A stretch of DNA of 64,000 bases, taken from assembly GCF_000250675.2 (NCBI RefSeq), contig NC_018681.1, positions 8,370,001 through 8,434,000 of the forward strand. The letters are read 5' to 3'. The stretch is from Nocardia brasiliensis ATCC 700358 (GTDB lineage: Bacteria > Actinomycetota > Actinomycetes > Mycobacteriales > Mycobacteriaceae). This document shows, one piece after another, positions 8,873 to 17,608 of the stretch (position 1 is its first letter; the number at the start of each line of letters is the position of its first letter). Position numbers and translations under genes: made by a program. The notes under the pieces were generated by a model, which saw only the letters and a program-made list of their open reading frames with translations, did not search any database and had not been told where the DNA came from.

Positions 8873-9721
8873 TCACCTTGACGCGCTGTTTACACCGTTC
8901 GCTTCGGTCCGCATGCGCTCGGCGAGCTGCCAGAAGATGGTGAAGTTCGGCACGAGGCTCACCGGAATCGATGCCAAAACCCGTGCTTGCCCGGCGAGGT
9001 GCACGCTCACCCACCCCTTCCGCACCGCGATCTCCGCGACCTCGGACCACGGGACCGCCCGCCCGCCCGCGCCGATCTCGGTCCGCGTCAGCCAGAAGTG
9101 CTCGAAGTCGAGCTGCGCGCCGGAGCCGAGCGTTCTTGTCGCCTCAGGCAATTGCGCTGCGGTGACGAACGCATCGATGGCCGGGCCCCATTCGTCCGGC
9201 TCGGCGATCGTGTGCCGCAGCACGATCGGATCGCCGAGCGTGTCCGTGACGGTGTAGCGATGCGAAATCTGATGCGGTGCAGGGTTGCTCGCGTGTTCGG
9301 CGATACTGCGTCGCAGCACCGTGCTGTCGTATCGGACGACCCGTGGTGCGCCCCGCACGAGCGCCACCAACCCGCGTTCGTACAGGTCCATCCGCACCCG
9401 GCCGTTCCTACTGTGCAGGTAACCGCGCAACAGCAGATCGCACAGCAGCAGACCGCCGAGCAGCAGCGTGCCCGTGCACCCGACGATGACCACGATCGCG
9501 GTCCCGCTCGCGATCCCGAGCAGGACCACCAGCACGGCGGACAGCAGGCCCACTCCCGCGATTGTCGATCGCCGCCTATCCCACTCCGCCGCAACGTAAG
9601 TCGCCCGGTGCGGACCGAGGTCCGCCTGTGCCGCCACCAGGCCGATCGCAGCGCGAACCTCGGCGTCGTTGTAGGCACGACCCGACACTGCACCGCTCAC
9701 TGCTTGCCCCATGCCGACCAT
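8873..9721 (-). CDS. Conserved membrane protein of unknown function
   Basis: 282 residues. A cytoplasmic N-terminus of about 50 residues is followed by two adjacent transmembrane helices (LLSAVLVVLLGIASGTAIVV and VGCTGTLLLGGLLLCDLLL). A soluble C-terminal half then contains beta-strand-rich segments (VRMDLYERGLVALVRGAPRVV, HRYTVTDTLGDPIVL) that suggest a PH-like fold seen in other actinobacterial membrane proteins. It is transcribed toward the WXG100 gene with a gap of about 115 bp and may or may not share its transcript. No catalytic motif is visible and no function is assigned. Confidence 0.75.
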   Translation of the reverse strand: MVGMGQAVSGAVSGRAYNDAEVRAAIGLVAAQADLGPHRATYVAAEWDRRRSTIAGVGLLSAVLVVLLGIASGTAIVVIVGCTGTLLLGGLLLCDLLLRGYLHSRNGRVRMDLYERGLVALVRGAPRVVRYDSTVLRRSIAEHASNPAPHQISHRYTVTDTLGDPIVLRHTIAEPDEWGPAIDAFVTAAQLPEATRTLGSGAQLDFEHFWLTRTEIGAGGRAVPWSEVAEIAVRKGWVSVHLAGQARVLASIPVSLVPNFTIFWQLAERMRTEANGVNSASR

Positions 9722-9786
9722 GGTGCCCAGCCGCAGCCCGGCCGACGGCGCTCCTTGACGGAATCCCTACACCCCGGAACGCACAA

Positions 9787-9820
9787 AAGCCCCGCACCCC
9801 AACGGGTGCGAGGCTTTCTC
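9787..9820 (-). terminator. Terminator of the cold-shock gene
   Basis: The inverted repeat AAAGCCCCGCACCC / GGGTGCGAGGCTTT has a 4-nt loop. It lies 13 bp beyond the cspA stop codon on the minus strand and runs into a T-rich end in that direction. It also isolates cspA from the membrane-protein gene downstream. Confidence 0.8.
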
Positions 9821-9832
9821 TACCTGCGGAAC

Positions 9833-10036
9833 TCAGATAGCGCGAACGTCCTGGGCCTGGGGGCCCTTCTGTCCCTGACCGACCTCGAACTCCACGCGCT
9901 GTCCTTCTTCCAGGGACTTGAAGCCCGAGCCGGAAACAGCGGAGTAGTGCACGAACACGTCAGCGCCGCCACCGTCTTGCGCGATGAAGCCGAAGCCTTT
10001 TTCAGCGTTGAACCATTTCACAGTGCCTTGCGTCAT
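9833..10036 (-). CDS. cspA: Cold-shock domain protein
   Basis: 67 residues, the full length of the CspA family. Both RNA-binding motifs are intact: RNP1 as KGFGFIAQD and RNP2 as DVFVHYSAV. The start TQGTVKWFNAEKGFGF is nearly invariant in actinomycete CspA. It acts as an RNA chaperone in the cytoplasm. The gene is monocistronic, closed by the hairpin just downstream, and divergent from the VTT-family gene. The 197-bp divergent region includes its likely long 5' leader, which in this family often controls translation. Confidence 0.97.
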   Translation of the reverse strand: MTQGTVKWFNAEKGFGFIAQDGGGADVFVHYSAVSGSGFKSLEEGQRVEFEVGQGQKGPQAQDVRAI

Positions 10037-10233
10037 TACTTTACTTCACACTTTTCTGTAGATGAGCCGAGCAAATCACTGCGATAAGCCTGGTCTCACC
10101 CGACAACCATCGCACGTCTTCCTGAGAAAATCCCAAATTGTGAGCCAGCCAACCCTCGGCGCGGGCCGATCTGGCGGAAAAGCGCCAGGCTGGAGTCGCG
10201 AGCCCGACCGCGGTACGGCAGGGTGGACCCACC

Positions 10234-10965
10234 ATGACCGACAACGACGATCCCGCGCGGATCAGCAGGTGGCGCCACGGTGTCCGGCTGGCGCTGTGTG
10301 CGATTTTCCTGCTCGGATTGTTCTATCTCGTCGCCATCGCACGGGTCGTCGACGTCGCGGGCGTGCGCGACGCGATCGGGGCGACCGGGCCGGCCGCGCC
10401 ACTGGTCTACGCCGTAGCGGCGGCGCTGCTCGGCGCCATCTTCGTGCCCGGCCCGATTCTGGCCGCCGGAAGCGGTTTCCTGTTCGGCCCCGTGCTCGGC
10501 ACCTTCGTGACCCTGGGCGCGGTGGTGGGCACCGCCACGGTTTCCAGTTTTCTCGGGCGGCGGGCAGGGCGGGAAAGTGCGCGCGGTCTGCTCGGCACGG
10601 ACCGAGCCGACCGCATCGACGCCGCGATCGAACGCGGCGGGCTGTGGGCCGTGGTCGGGCAGCGTTTCGTCCCCGGCATTTCGGACGCGCTCGCCTCCTA
10701 CGTGTTCGGCGCGTTCGGAGTTCCGCTGTGGCAGATGGCAGTCGGCGCGTTCATCGGTTCGGCGCCGCGCGCCTTCGTCTACACCGCACTCGGCGCGTCC
10801 ATCGGCGATCTGTCGGCGCCCTTGGCCTACACCGCGATTGCGGTGTGGTGCGTAGTCGCCGTCCTCGGTGCTTTCGCCGCACACCGTGGCTTTCGCGCCT
10901 GGCGGTACCACGGTCGAGTCCGAAAAGCCGCACCCGCACAGGATGATACGCACGACCCGCGGTAG
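10234..10965 (+). CDS. TVP38/TMEM64-type (VTT domain) membrane protein
   Basis: 243 residues with about five transmembrane helices. The VTT/SNARE-associated domain is recognisable from the paired motifs FVPGPILAAGSGFLFGPVLG (about residues 70-90) and GQRFVPGISDALASYVFG (about 146-163), the re-entrant-loop elements of the DedA superfamily. Members are thought to move lipids or to maintain membrane potential in the cytoplasmic membrane; the substrate here is unknown. It stands alone, divergent from cspA and convergent with the carboxypeptidase gene. Confidence 0.9.
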   Translation: MTDNDDPARISRWRHGVRLALCAIFLLGLFYLVAIARVVDVAGVRDAIGATGPAAPLVYAVAAALLGAIFVPGPILAAGSGFLFGPVLGTFVTLGAVVGTATVSSFLGRRAGRESARGLLGTDRADRIDAAIERGGLWAVVGQRFVPGISDALASYVFGAFGVPLWQMAVGAFIGSAPRAFVYTALGASIGDLSAPLAYTAIAVWCVVAVLGAFAAHRGFRAWRYHGRVRKAAPAQDDTHDPR

Positions 10966-10986
10966 AGCTGACTGCGCGACTGCCCG

Positions 10987-11889
10987 CTAGCCGATCGGAA
11001 GCACGGTGAAGATGGGGTGATAGACCCAGTCCAGGATGCGCTCGGCGTCCTCCTTGGCGGCGACGGCACCGTACGGAGAACTGTGCAGGACCACGCCGAT
11101 CAACGGTATCCCCGCCCGGACCGTGTGGAACAGCAGACAGGTCCCGGCGGCGTCGGTGAAGCCGGTTTTGATGCCGGAGGCCCCGGGATAGTCGCCCAAC
11201 AGCAGGTTCGTCGTGTGCCAGAAATGCTCACGATTGCCGGGGCCCGCGGGCAGGTGATAATCGGGCGTGCCGGCGATCTCGCGCAGCACCGGTTGGCGGG
11301 TCGCGCGCAAACCCAGGGCGATCAGGTCCGCCGGGGTCGAATAGGTGGAGTGGTCCGTCGGCGTCGGCAAGCCACTCGGGTCGGCGAAATGCGTTCCCCT
11401 CAATCCCATTTGACCCGCAAGGCCATTCATTCGGGCAAGGAAGCCACCTTGGCCGGGTCCGAACGCTTCGGCAAGGGTGTAGGCGGCGTCGCAGCCCGAC
11501 GGCAGCATCAGCGCGTAGAGCAGCTGGCGCGCGGTGAGCACCTCGCCGGGGCTCAAGCCCGCAGTGCTGCCGTCGTGCCGGACGCAGTAGGCGATGCTCT
11601 CCGCCGGCACGGTGACCGCCCGGTTCAGATCACCGGTCTCGGCCACGACCAGCGCCGTCATCACCTTCGCGATACTGGCTATCGGCAGCTGGGTGTGCAG
11701 TTCGCGCGACCACAGCACCGTGCCGGTGAGCCCGTCGGCCAGCGCGGCACCCGCTGCCTGCACGCCATCCGGCGCGGGAGTCGCCCAGGGCAACTGGCTT
11801 TGCGCGGGAGTGGCCGCGACGCCCTGCCCGACTGCCACGAGCAGCACGCCGGCGACCACCGCTTGCAACAATCGGGCAATTATTCGCAT
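10987..11889 (-). CDS. D-alanyl-D-alanine carboxypeptidase (serine peptidase S11)
   Basis: 300 residues with an N-terminal signal peptide (LLQAVVAGVLLVAVGQGVAA). The penicillin-binding motifs are SIAK (in IASIAKVMTA, near residue 73), SGC (in LPSGCDAA, replacing the usual SxN but common in actinobacterial homologues) and KTG (in GIKTGFTDAAG). It trims the terminal D-Ala of peptidoglycan stem peptides outside the membrane. There is no long C-terminal anchor helix, so attachment to the membrane is uncertain. It is similar to the DacB2-type enzymes of mycobacteria. Confidence 0.92.
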   Translation of the reverse strand: MRIIARLLQAVVAGVLLVAVGQGVAATPAQSQLPWATPAPDGVQAAGAALADGLTGTVLWSRELHTQLPIASIAKVMTALVVAETGDLNRAVTVPAESIAYCVRHDGSTAGLSPGEVLTARQLLYALMLPSGCDAAYTLAEAFGPGQGGFLARMNGLAGQMGLRGTHFADPSGLPTPTDHSTYSTPADLIALGLRATRQPVLREIAGTPDYHLPAGPGNREHFWHTTNLLLGDYPGASGIKTGFTDAAGTCLLFHTVRAGIPLIGVVLHSSPYGAVAAKEDAERILDWVYHPIFTVLPIG

Positions 11890-11949
11890 GGCCGCATTCT
11901 GCCTTTACCCGCCGTCGACCAGCGGTATTTCGACGCGGCGCCGCGCGCG

Positions 11950-12996
11950 TCACCCGGATAACGGCAACGACCGTTCGGTGCGGGTTTCGTCGAGGGCCTC
12001 GCGAATAAAACGACCGATCTTGCCGATGGCTTCGCGCGACTCGGGAACGAGGGGTGCGGCGAGCGGCAGGACATGGATCCCGCTCTCCCAGAGTTCCAGT
12101 TGCACAGCGACGTTCGCCGCCGAGTATTTCTTGACGAGTTCCTCCGCGTCGGGCAGTAGTACCTCGGTGGTGCCCACGTGGATGAGCGCCGGTGGCATAC
12201 CGGAGAAGTCGTGATTGACCGGCGACCAGGCGGGATCGAGCCGTCCCTCGTGGCGCACTCCCCAATCCACCAGGAGGGCGTACATGGCGTCGGGGGTGTG
12301 CGGCTCGCGACGCTCGTTGGCATGGTCGCGGCGGCGGGCCGAATCGAAGTCGGCCCACGGTGAGAGGGCGACGATGGCCTGTGGCATGGCGAGCCGCCTG
12401 TCACGAACAGCTAGTCCGACCGAAAATGCCAGTCCCGCCCCGACCGAGTCGCCGGCCAACACGATCCGGTCACCCGGCAGCCCCAGACTCAACAGATAGC
12501 GATAGGCGTCGACGCAGTCCTCGATCGTTTCGGTGATATGCGCCTGCGGCAGTTGCCGATACGCGACGTTGAAGACGGGGACTCCGGCGGCGCAGGCGAT
12601 CCGGGCAACCATCCCGCGATGAGTGTTCAAGCCACCGGTGACCAGCCCGCCGCCATGGAAGTACAGGATGGCGGCACCCCGGCCGAGCGGATCCGAGCCG
12701 GCGGATTCGTCCCAAATCCACTCGGCCCGACAGGTCTCGAGGTCGACACGGCGCACCCCGACACCCTTCGGACTCGGCAGCCTCGCCGCCAGAAGGTCCA
12801 GACGACTTGCCCTACAAGCAATTTCGACCGGAGTCAGCCAACCCTGCCGGTTTGCCCACAGTGCGAGATCTTCGATGACCCGCAGAGTCGCCCGTAACAG
12901 CAGATGCACGAATTTCAGCCGCAGACTCGCCGTATGCGTCCGCTGCGACACCGGAGCCGGGCAACACGCGCCCACGTGCTCGTTCACGTATTCCAT
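11950..12996 (-). CDS. Alpha/beta hydrolase, hormone-sensitive-lipase type esterase
   Basis: 348 residues. The oxyanion motif HGGG (ILYFHGGGLVTGG), the nucleophile elbow GDSVGAG, and plausible Asp (LLPDAEEL) and His (SGIHVLPL) residues form a full HSL-family catalytic set. The N-terminal 80 residues form the cap region, with no signal peptide. It should hydrolyse short-chain acyl esters; related mycobacterial LipH/LipU-type enzymes act on lipid esters. It lies 39 bp from the small membrane-protein gene upstream on the same strand and may be co-transcribed with it. Confidence 0.9.
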   Translation of the reverse strand: MEYVNEHVGACCPAPVSQRTHTASLRLKFVHLLLRATLRVIEDLALWANRQGWLTPVEIACRASRLDLLAARLPSPKGVGVRRVDLETCRAEWIWDESAGSDPLGRGAAILYFHGGGLVTGGLNTHRGMVARIACAAGVPVFNVAYRQLPQAHITETIEDCVDAYRYLLSLGLPGDRIVLAGDSVGAGLAFSVGLAVRDRRLAMPQAIVALSPWADFDSARRRDHANERREPHTPDAMYALLVDWGVRHEGRLDPAWSPVNHDFSGMPPALIHVGTTEVLLPDAEELVKKYSAANVAVQLELWESGIHVLPLAAPLVPESREAIGKIGRFIREALDETRTERSLPLSG

Positions 12997-13035
12997 TCGG
13001 ATGCCGTTTCCTTGATCCGTCGAACACCGCCGGAA

Positions 13036-13416
13036 TTACCGCTCGGCGGCCAAAGAGCCTGCGGTTGCCTCCAGTGCCGCGGCGGTCAGCGCCACGAAAC
13101 CGACCGAGAGCTTTGCCTGCCGGGACGCGCCCGCGGTGGTCAGTGCACCGAAGCCGTCCCACGCGTCCGCCGCCGCGCTGGCCAGCAGGCTCTTCGACAG
13201 CACAGGTGAGCCGGACCTGGCCGCCGACAGCGTCACCGATCCCATGATGATTTCCCGGACACCGAGCATCTTGTTGGTGATGCGCAATTCCGGGGTATCG
13301 CCGTCCGGGCCGAAAGTGGCGATATTGAGCAGTTTCGGATTGAACATGTATCCGAGGCCGAGCACGATCCGGGCCACGCCGAGCGCTGTGGACAGCGGTC
13401 CAACCAGTTTCTTCAT
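13036..13416 (-). CDS. Small membrane-associated protein of unknown function
   Basis: 126 residues from the ATG at 13416 (MKKLVGPLSTALGVARIVLG). Three or four hydrophobic stretches suggest an integral membrane protein: residues 10-28, the segment GVREIIMGSVTLSAA, and a C-terminal LSVGFVALTAAALEATAG. Proteins of this size and pattern are common beside esterases and oxidoreductases in Nocardia and Mycobacterium and have no assigned role. A much longer in-frame extension exists upstream, but it is arginine-rich and lacks hydrophobic or family-like sequence, so the internal start is preferred. Confidence 0.7.
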   Translation of the reverse strand: MKKLVGPLSTALGVARIVLGLGYMFNPKLLNIATFGPDGDTPELRITNKMLGVREIIMGSVTLSAARSGSPVLSKSLLASAAADAWDGFGALTTAGASRQAKLSVGFVALTAAALEATAGSLAAER

Positions 13417-13486
13417 ATCGCCAGAGTCCACCGGGGACGGCAGTGGCACCAGGACGCGAACATGGCGATTCCGGCCATGCGTCCGC

Positions 13487-13960
13487 TCAGCTCGTCGAAC
13501 GCCGGGCACGGAGGCCGACCGCGGTCGGCACGACCGTGCCTGCGAGACAAAGCCAGCCGAAAAGGTCACCGATGCGCTGGTAAAGCGTGGTGGTGCCGCG
13601 AATCGGCACGGCCTGTGCGGCCGCCACGAACGCCGGCTCTTCCGCGGCGGAAATCCTGGCCGCGTTCTCGGACCACACGACGATCTTCGCCCCGGCACGC
13701 GCGGCACGACGGGTGTCGTCGAACAGGCCGTCGATCACCGCCGCGGACGCCACCGGCACCGTGGCCGGATCGAACCGCGGTATGGCCATCGGGTCGAAAC
13801 CGGGCTCACCCAGCGCTCGCATCTGCGCCTCCATGGCCGGTGTACTCGGATTGATCCCGGCGATGCGCAACGTCTGGGCCGTCAGTGCCGGAAAGAAGGC
13901 CAATCGCGCACTGCCACCGACGATTACGACACCGAGCACAGCAAGGTAGGCGACGGGGAC
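13487..13960 (-). pseudogene. Remnant of an apolipoprotein N-acyltransferase/nitrilase-like gene
   Basis: The frame opens right after a stop at 13961 and yields about 157 residues. The central part (ARAGAKIVVWSENAA) matches the Glu-containing strand of the carbon-nitrogen hydrolase fold. The end (TTTLYQRIGDLFGWLCLAG) matches the final loop and C-terminal membrane helix of Lnt-like enzymes. The N-terminal membrane helices and the segment carrying the catalytic Lys and Cys are both missing: the text jumps from the SENAA region straight to the C-terminal helix. Known family members are several hundred residues longer. I read this as a non-functional fragment with one truncation and one internal deletion. 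Confidence 0.6.
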
Positions 13961-13964
13961 TCAC

Positions 13965-14294
13965 ATGACGGTGGTGCCGTCGTCGTACCGGAATCGATGC
14001 CGCCGGCTCGCAGCCGACCTCGGCTGTGACCCGTCCACGGTGACCTTCCTGGCCGACCGCCTCCAGGAGAAGGGACTGATCACCCGCGAGATCGATCCGG
14101 CGAACCGGCGCGCCAAGATCGTGCGCCTGACCGGACGCGGCCGCGAAGTCCGTCACCTGATCGGCACCGTGATGCTCACCCGGTCCCCCGTCGCGCACCT
14201 CAGCGCGACGGAGCAACGCCGGCTCAGCCGCCTGCTCACCAAGGCAGCGCAGGCGAAATCCGCAGGCGCCAGCGCTATTACAGACACCGACTGA
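13965..14294 (+). pseudogene. Truncated MarR-type transcriptional regulator
   Basis: From about 14003 the frame reads RLAADLGCDPSTVTFLADRL followed by EKGLITREIDPANRRAKIV, the recognition helix and wing of a MarR regulator, and then a plausible dimerisation helix. The N-terminal half of the family (about 50-60 residues, including the first dimerisation helices) is absent. The first dozen residues are arginine-rich and unlike the family. The break lies opposite the truncated 5' end of the nitrilase-like remnant, so one deletion between two divergent genes could have removed both 5' ends. Confidence 0.6.
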
Positions 14295-14386
14295 CCGTCT
14301 CCGCGCCGTACATCGGCGGCCGGTGCGGTACTTGTCGGTGCCGTCACATACCTTGGGCGCATCGTGATCGACCGGGAGGGAGAACG

Positions 14387-14896
14387 ATGGCCTCGAATCC
14401 GAGTGCCACGCCGGAGGAACCGGCTTGGGAAAACGCTTCTGTCGTGCGGGTTCTGCCCGCTGTCGCACCGCGCAAGCTGAACAAGGTGCCGTTCGTGGAG
14501 CTGGCCGACGGGCGCCTGCAGGGCGTGGTGTCGAGTGGCTCCGATATTTCACGGGTGTACGTGGCCTCGGTGACCGCGGGGACGCACGGGCTGAGCTGCA
14601 GCACCAACAACAACCGGCCGTGCGGCGGGTTGAACCAGGGGTGGACCTGCAAGCATCTGGACTCGCTCATCGATGAAGCGGTGCTCCAGTACGGACAGGA
14701 TCGAGTGGCACGTTTCCTGCGCGTGGAAGTCCCGGAGGGTGAGCGACTCGTCAACTGCCTCAGCGGAACTCGGGATCCGGCCCCGGCGGCCGCGGTATTC
14801 AGCAGATTCCTGCGGCACCTGACCTATCTCGAGCTGCCGGGCAGCACGACGCCGATTCCGGAGTTGCACTGGTTCCCCGCGGGGGTGGGTCGCTGA
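14387..14896 (+). CDS. Small Zn-finger-like protein of the MoxR/VWA/DUF5682 cassette
   Basis: 169 residues. The middle carries LSCSTNNNRPCGGLNQGW followed by TCKHL, a C-x7-C-x8-C-x-H pattern that resembles a SWIM zinc finger but lacks its first CxC pair. The N-terminal 50 residues contain VPFVELADGRLQGVV, probably beta structure. It is the first gene of a five-gene run and its stop overlaps the next start (ATGA-like coupling at 14893-14896), so it is almost certainly part of the system. In related cassettes a larger SWIM protein occupies this place. The role is unknown; nucleic-acid or protein recognition is a guess. Confidence 0.7.
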   Translation: MASNPSATPEEPAWENASVVRVLPAVAPRKLNKVPFVELADGRLQGVVSSGSDISRVYVASVTAGTHGLSCSTNNNRPCGGLNQGWTCKHLDSLIDEAVLQYGQDRVARFLRVEVPEGERLVNCLSGTRDPAPAAAVFSRFLRHLTYLELPGSTTPIPELHWFPAGVGR

Positions 14897-16272
14897 TGCA
14901 GCAGGTACAACTCGCGGCCCTGGTGGAGGCGCCCACCGGCGTCGCGGCAGCCATGGACGCGGTGCGCGGTTTCGATACCGCGCTGGTCAACGGCTTCGCT
15001 CGGGTATCCGAGCCACAGAGCGCGGCCCTGTCGGCCCTCGCGGCCGTCGTGGCGGGTTCCCCGCTCGCCGAGGCAGTAGCCGCGGCGGTGGCGAAGGTGA
15101 GCACGGGAGCATTGGGCCCGGATGAGCTGACGGCGCTCGCCGCCGCCCGTGCCGCCCTGCTCGGCGCGGTGCACGATGCCCTCGTCGATCAGGCCGATAC
15201 GGCACTGGGCCGCAACCGTTTCGAGTGGACCAGTGCGGCCGATCCTGCCGCACCCAACCCGCTCGCGGATGGTGCGCGCGCCTGGCTCGGCGAACTGGCG
15301 ATCGCCGGATGGCGCGGCGTGGACCACGATTTGGTGGCGGCCGCGGACCACACGGTGGCGGCACTGCTGGCCGAACCCACGCTGCGGCGGCTGGCGGTAC
15401 TGCTGGACGGCTTCACCGCGGAGCTGGGGGCATCCGCGCCGATCGCCACCATGGACCGGATACCGGCACGGCGTTGGGCCGATCTGTGGACGCGCGCACT
15501 GCTGTTGTCCCGTCGCAGTGCGGAATCCGCTGCGACCGAGACAGTTTCGGGACGTCTACTACCGCTGGGCGTCGACGTGCACGAGCACGGCACCGCGGTG
15601 CAGCTCCAATTGCACGGCGTGCTGGAACTCGCCGGTGCGCCGTCGCGCCGGGTGCGGGCTTCGGTGGCTGCGGCCAAGGTGGACACCATTGTGGGACCGG
15701 CGGTTTGGCAACTGTTGAGTGCGCACACGCAGTTGTGCACCGCGCTCGCCGAACAGCGTGCGTTGGAGCTCACCGACATGCCGCTGACCGCGACCGGCGA
15801 CCTGCTGTGGGACGACGATCGCGCGAAGGCCGGTGCCGCCGCCGATCCGTTCGCCACCGCCGCCGTGCAGTTGCCGCAGGCGCACGCCCCCGCCGTCGCG
15901 CCGCTGGATCGCGATCCGGTCCACATCGCCGAACCGGTCCTGTTGGAGGGGTATCGATTCCGGGACGGTGCAATGGAATTGGGTGATCATCGGATTCGGG
16001 TCGAACTGGACGCGCTGCCGTCCGCGGGGCCGCTCACGTCGGCGGGCGTCACCGGCTCCAGCACCATGATCGGCTTGCTGCGCTGGGACGCCGACGGCTG
16101 GTCGGTACGGCCGCTGGCGATTCGACGCAAGGTCAAGAGCGCGCTAACCGCCTTTCACAACGGTGATTGGGCCCTCGGCCCGACCGACCCGAAAGTCGCC
16201 AAGGCGCAGGCCAAATCGGGCGACGCCGTCGCGGTGTTGCGCGAGCGCGCGGGACGGCTGCTGCGCCAATGA
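14896..16272 (+). CDS. Cassette protein of unknown function
   Basis: 458 residues with no signal peptide and no membrane helix. The first about 230 residues are Ala/Leu-rich and helical (possible repeats of HEAT type). The C-terminal third is more beta-like (VLLEGYRFRDGAMELGDHRI, GLLRWDADGWSVRPLAIRRK). I recognise no catalytic motif. It sits between the Zn-finger-like gene and the VWA gene with overlapping start and stop codons on both sides, so equal expression with them is expected. It may act as a scaffold or substrate adaptor for the MoxR-VWA pair; that is inference. Confidence 0.7.
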   Translation: MQQVQLAALVEAPTGVAAAMDAVRGFDTALVNGFARVSEPQSAALSALAAVVAGSPLAEAVAAAVAKVSTGALGPDELTALAAARAALLGAVHDALVDQADTALGRNRFEWTSAADPAAPNPLADGARAWLGELAIAGWRGVDHDLVAAADHTVAALLAEPTLRRLAVLLDGFTAELGASAPIATMDRIPARRWADLWTRALLLSRRSAESAATETVSGRLLPLGVDVHEHGTAVQLQLHGVLELAGAPSRRVRASVAAAKVDTIVGPAVWQLLSAHTQLCTALAEQRALELTDMPLTATGDLLWDDDRAKAGAAADPFATAAVQLPQAHAPAVAPLDRDPVHIAEPVLLEGYRFRDGAMELGDHRIRVELDALPSAGPLTSAGVTGSSTMIGLLRWDADGWSVRPLAIRRKVKSALTAFHNGDWALGPTDPKVAKAQAKSGDAVAVLRERAGRLLRQ

Positions 16273-17594
16273 TCAGTGAACCGAACCACGAGACCCGGCG
16301 CCAGATCCTGTATTGGCGCTTGCTGGCCGGTGTCTTCAGCGGCGAGCAACAGCCGACACTCGAACAGGCGAGCGCGGGCATCGTCGACGATCTGGGGCTA
16401 CCGCTCGCGGTGCTCGACCCCGGTATCTCCATCGACAATGTGGTGCAACGCTATCCGGATATGAAGGCGGAGTTCGAACGCCTCGACTTCGCCACCGCCG
16501 AGGACGACTCGACGGCGGACTCGGCCGGATCCGACGACCCACCGCCCATCGGCGCGGCCGACGTCCGTACTGCGGCACTGGTTTCCAAACTACTGCTGAA
16601 CGTCTTCGCCACCGGGTGCGGTCAGGTCAGTGCCACACAGCTGGCGGGTTGGCAGTCCGATGCCGGTTGGCTGCGCCGCTGTCTGGGCGAGGAGCAGGCC
16701 GGCGCCGTGCACGGCGTGCTCACCGGTTTGGAGGGCGAACTGGTGTCGCGCATGCGGTTGCGCGAGGTGCTGGCCGATCCGCACCTCGCCGCCCAGCTCA
16801 CACCGAGCATGTCGCTCATCGAACAGCTGTTGCGCGACAAGCACAATCTGTCCGGCGTCGCGCTGGCCAATGCCAAACGCCTGATCCGCCGCTACATCGA
16901 CGAGGTCGCCGAAGTACTGCGCACCCAGGTGCAGCAGACCAGCGTCGGTACGGTCGACCGCTCCGTCCCGCCCAAGCGCATCCTGCGCAATCTCGACGTG
17001 GACCGGACCATCTGGAAGAACCTGCCCAACTGGAATCCGCAGGACGAGCGCCTCTACGTCGACCGGCTCTACTATCGCCAGACCGCCAAGCGCACCGTCC
17101 CCGCCCGCATGATCGTGGTGGTGGACCAGTCCGGTTCCATGGTCGACTCCATGGTGAACTGCACCATTCTGGCGTCGATCTTCGCAGGCCTGCCGAAGGT
17201 GGATGTGCATCTCATCGCCTACGACACCCGCGCATTGGATCTGACCCCCTGGGTCCACGACCCGTTCGAGGTACTGTTGCGCACCAATCTCGGCGGCGGC
17301 AACGACGGCCCGGTCGCCATGGCGATGGCCGAACCCAAGATCAGCGACCCGAAAAACACCGTGCTGGTGTGGATTTCGGACTTCTACGAGTTCGACCGCT
17401 CGCAGCCGCTGTTCGAATCGATGGAAGCGGTCCACCGCTCCGGGGTGAAGCTCATCCCCGTCGGCTCGGTGAACAGCTCCGGCCATCAGAGCGTCAACCC
17501 GTGGTTCCGCGAACGGTTCAAAAACCTGGGCACCCCGGTGATTTCCGGACGCATCCAGAAGCTCGTGCACGAACTCAAGAACTTTCTCGACTAG
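16269..17594 (+). CDS. VWA-domain protein, MoxR partner
   Basis: 441 residues from the ATG at 16269, whose ATGA overlaps the stop of the preceding gene. Residues 1-270 are helical. The von Willebrand A domain starts at about residue 280, with a full MIDAS metal site: DQSGSMVDS (286-294), the Thr in LLRTNLGG, and the Asp in VWISDFYEF. VWA proteins of this kind work with MoxR ATPases, delivering or presenting substrates for remodelling or metal insertion. The gene lies 14 bp before the MoxR gene. A von Willebrand A role in adhesion is unlikely because there is no signal peptide. Confidence 0.9.
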   Translation: MISEPNHETRRQILYWRLLAGVFSGEQQPTLEQASAGIVDDLGLPLAVLDPGISIDNVVQRYPDMKAEFERLDFATAEDDSTADSAGSDDPPPIGAADVRTAALVSKLLLNVFATGCGQVSATQLAGWQSDAGWLRRCLGEEQAGAVHGVLTGLEGELVSRMRLREVLADPHLAAQLTPSMSLIEQLLRDKHNLSGVALANAKRLIRRYIDEVAEVLRTQVQQTSVGTVDRSVPPKRILRNLDVDRTIWKNLPNWNPQDERLYVDRLYYRQTAKRTVPARMIVVVDQSGSMVDSMVNCTILASIFAGLPKVDVHLIAYDTRALDLTPWVHDPFEVLLRTNLGGGNDGPVAMAMAEPKISDPKNTVLVWISDFYEFDRSQPLFESMEAVHRSGVKLIPVGSVNSSGHQSVNPWFRERFKNLGTPVISGRIQKLVHELKNFLD

Positions 17595-17608
17595 GAGATC
17601 CAGCCATC

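Noticed and set aside
9822..10233. Riboswitch upstream of cspA
   Set aside because: A long leader is likely, but I could not find a conserved riboswitch core; cold-shock leaders are not of that type.
16313..17608. In-frame upstream extension of the MoxR gene across the VWA gene
   Set aside because: The extra sequence is Arg-rich and overlaps the VWA gene completely. The ATG at 17609 with its ribosome site gives a normal MoxR N-terminus.
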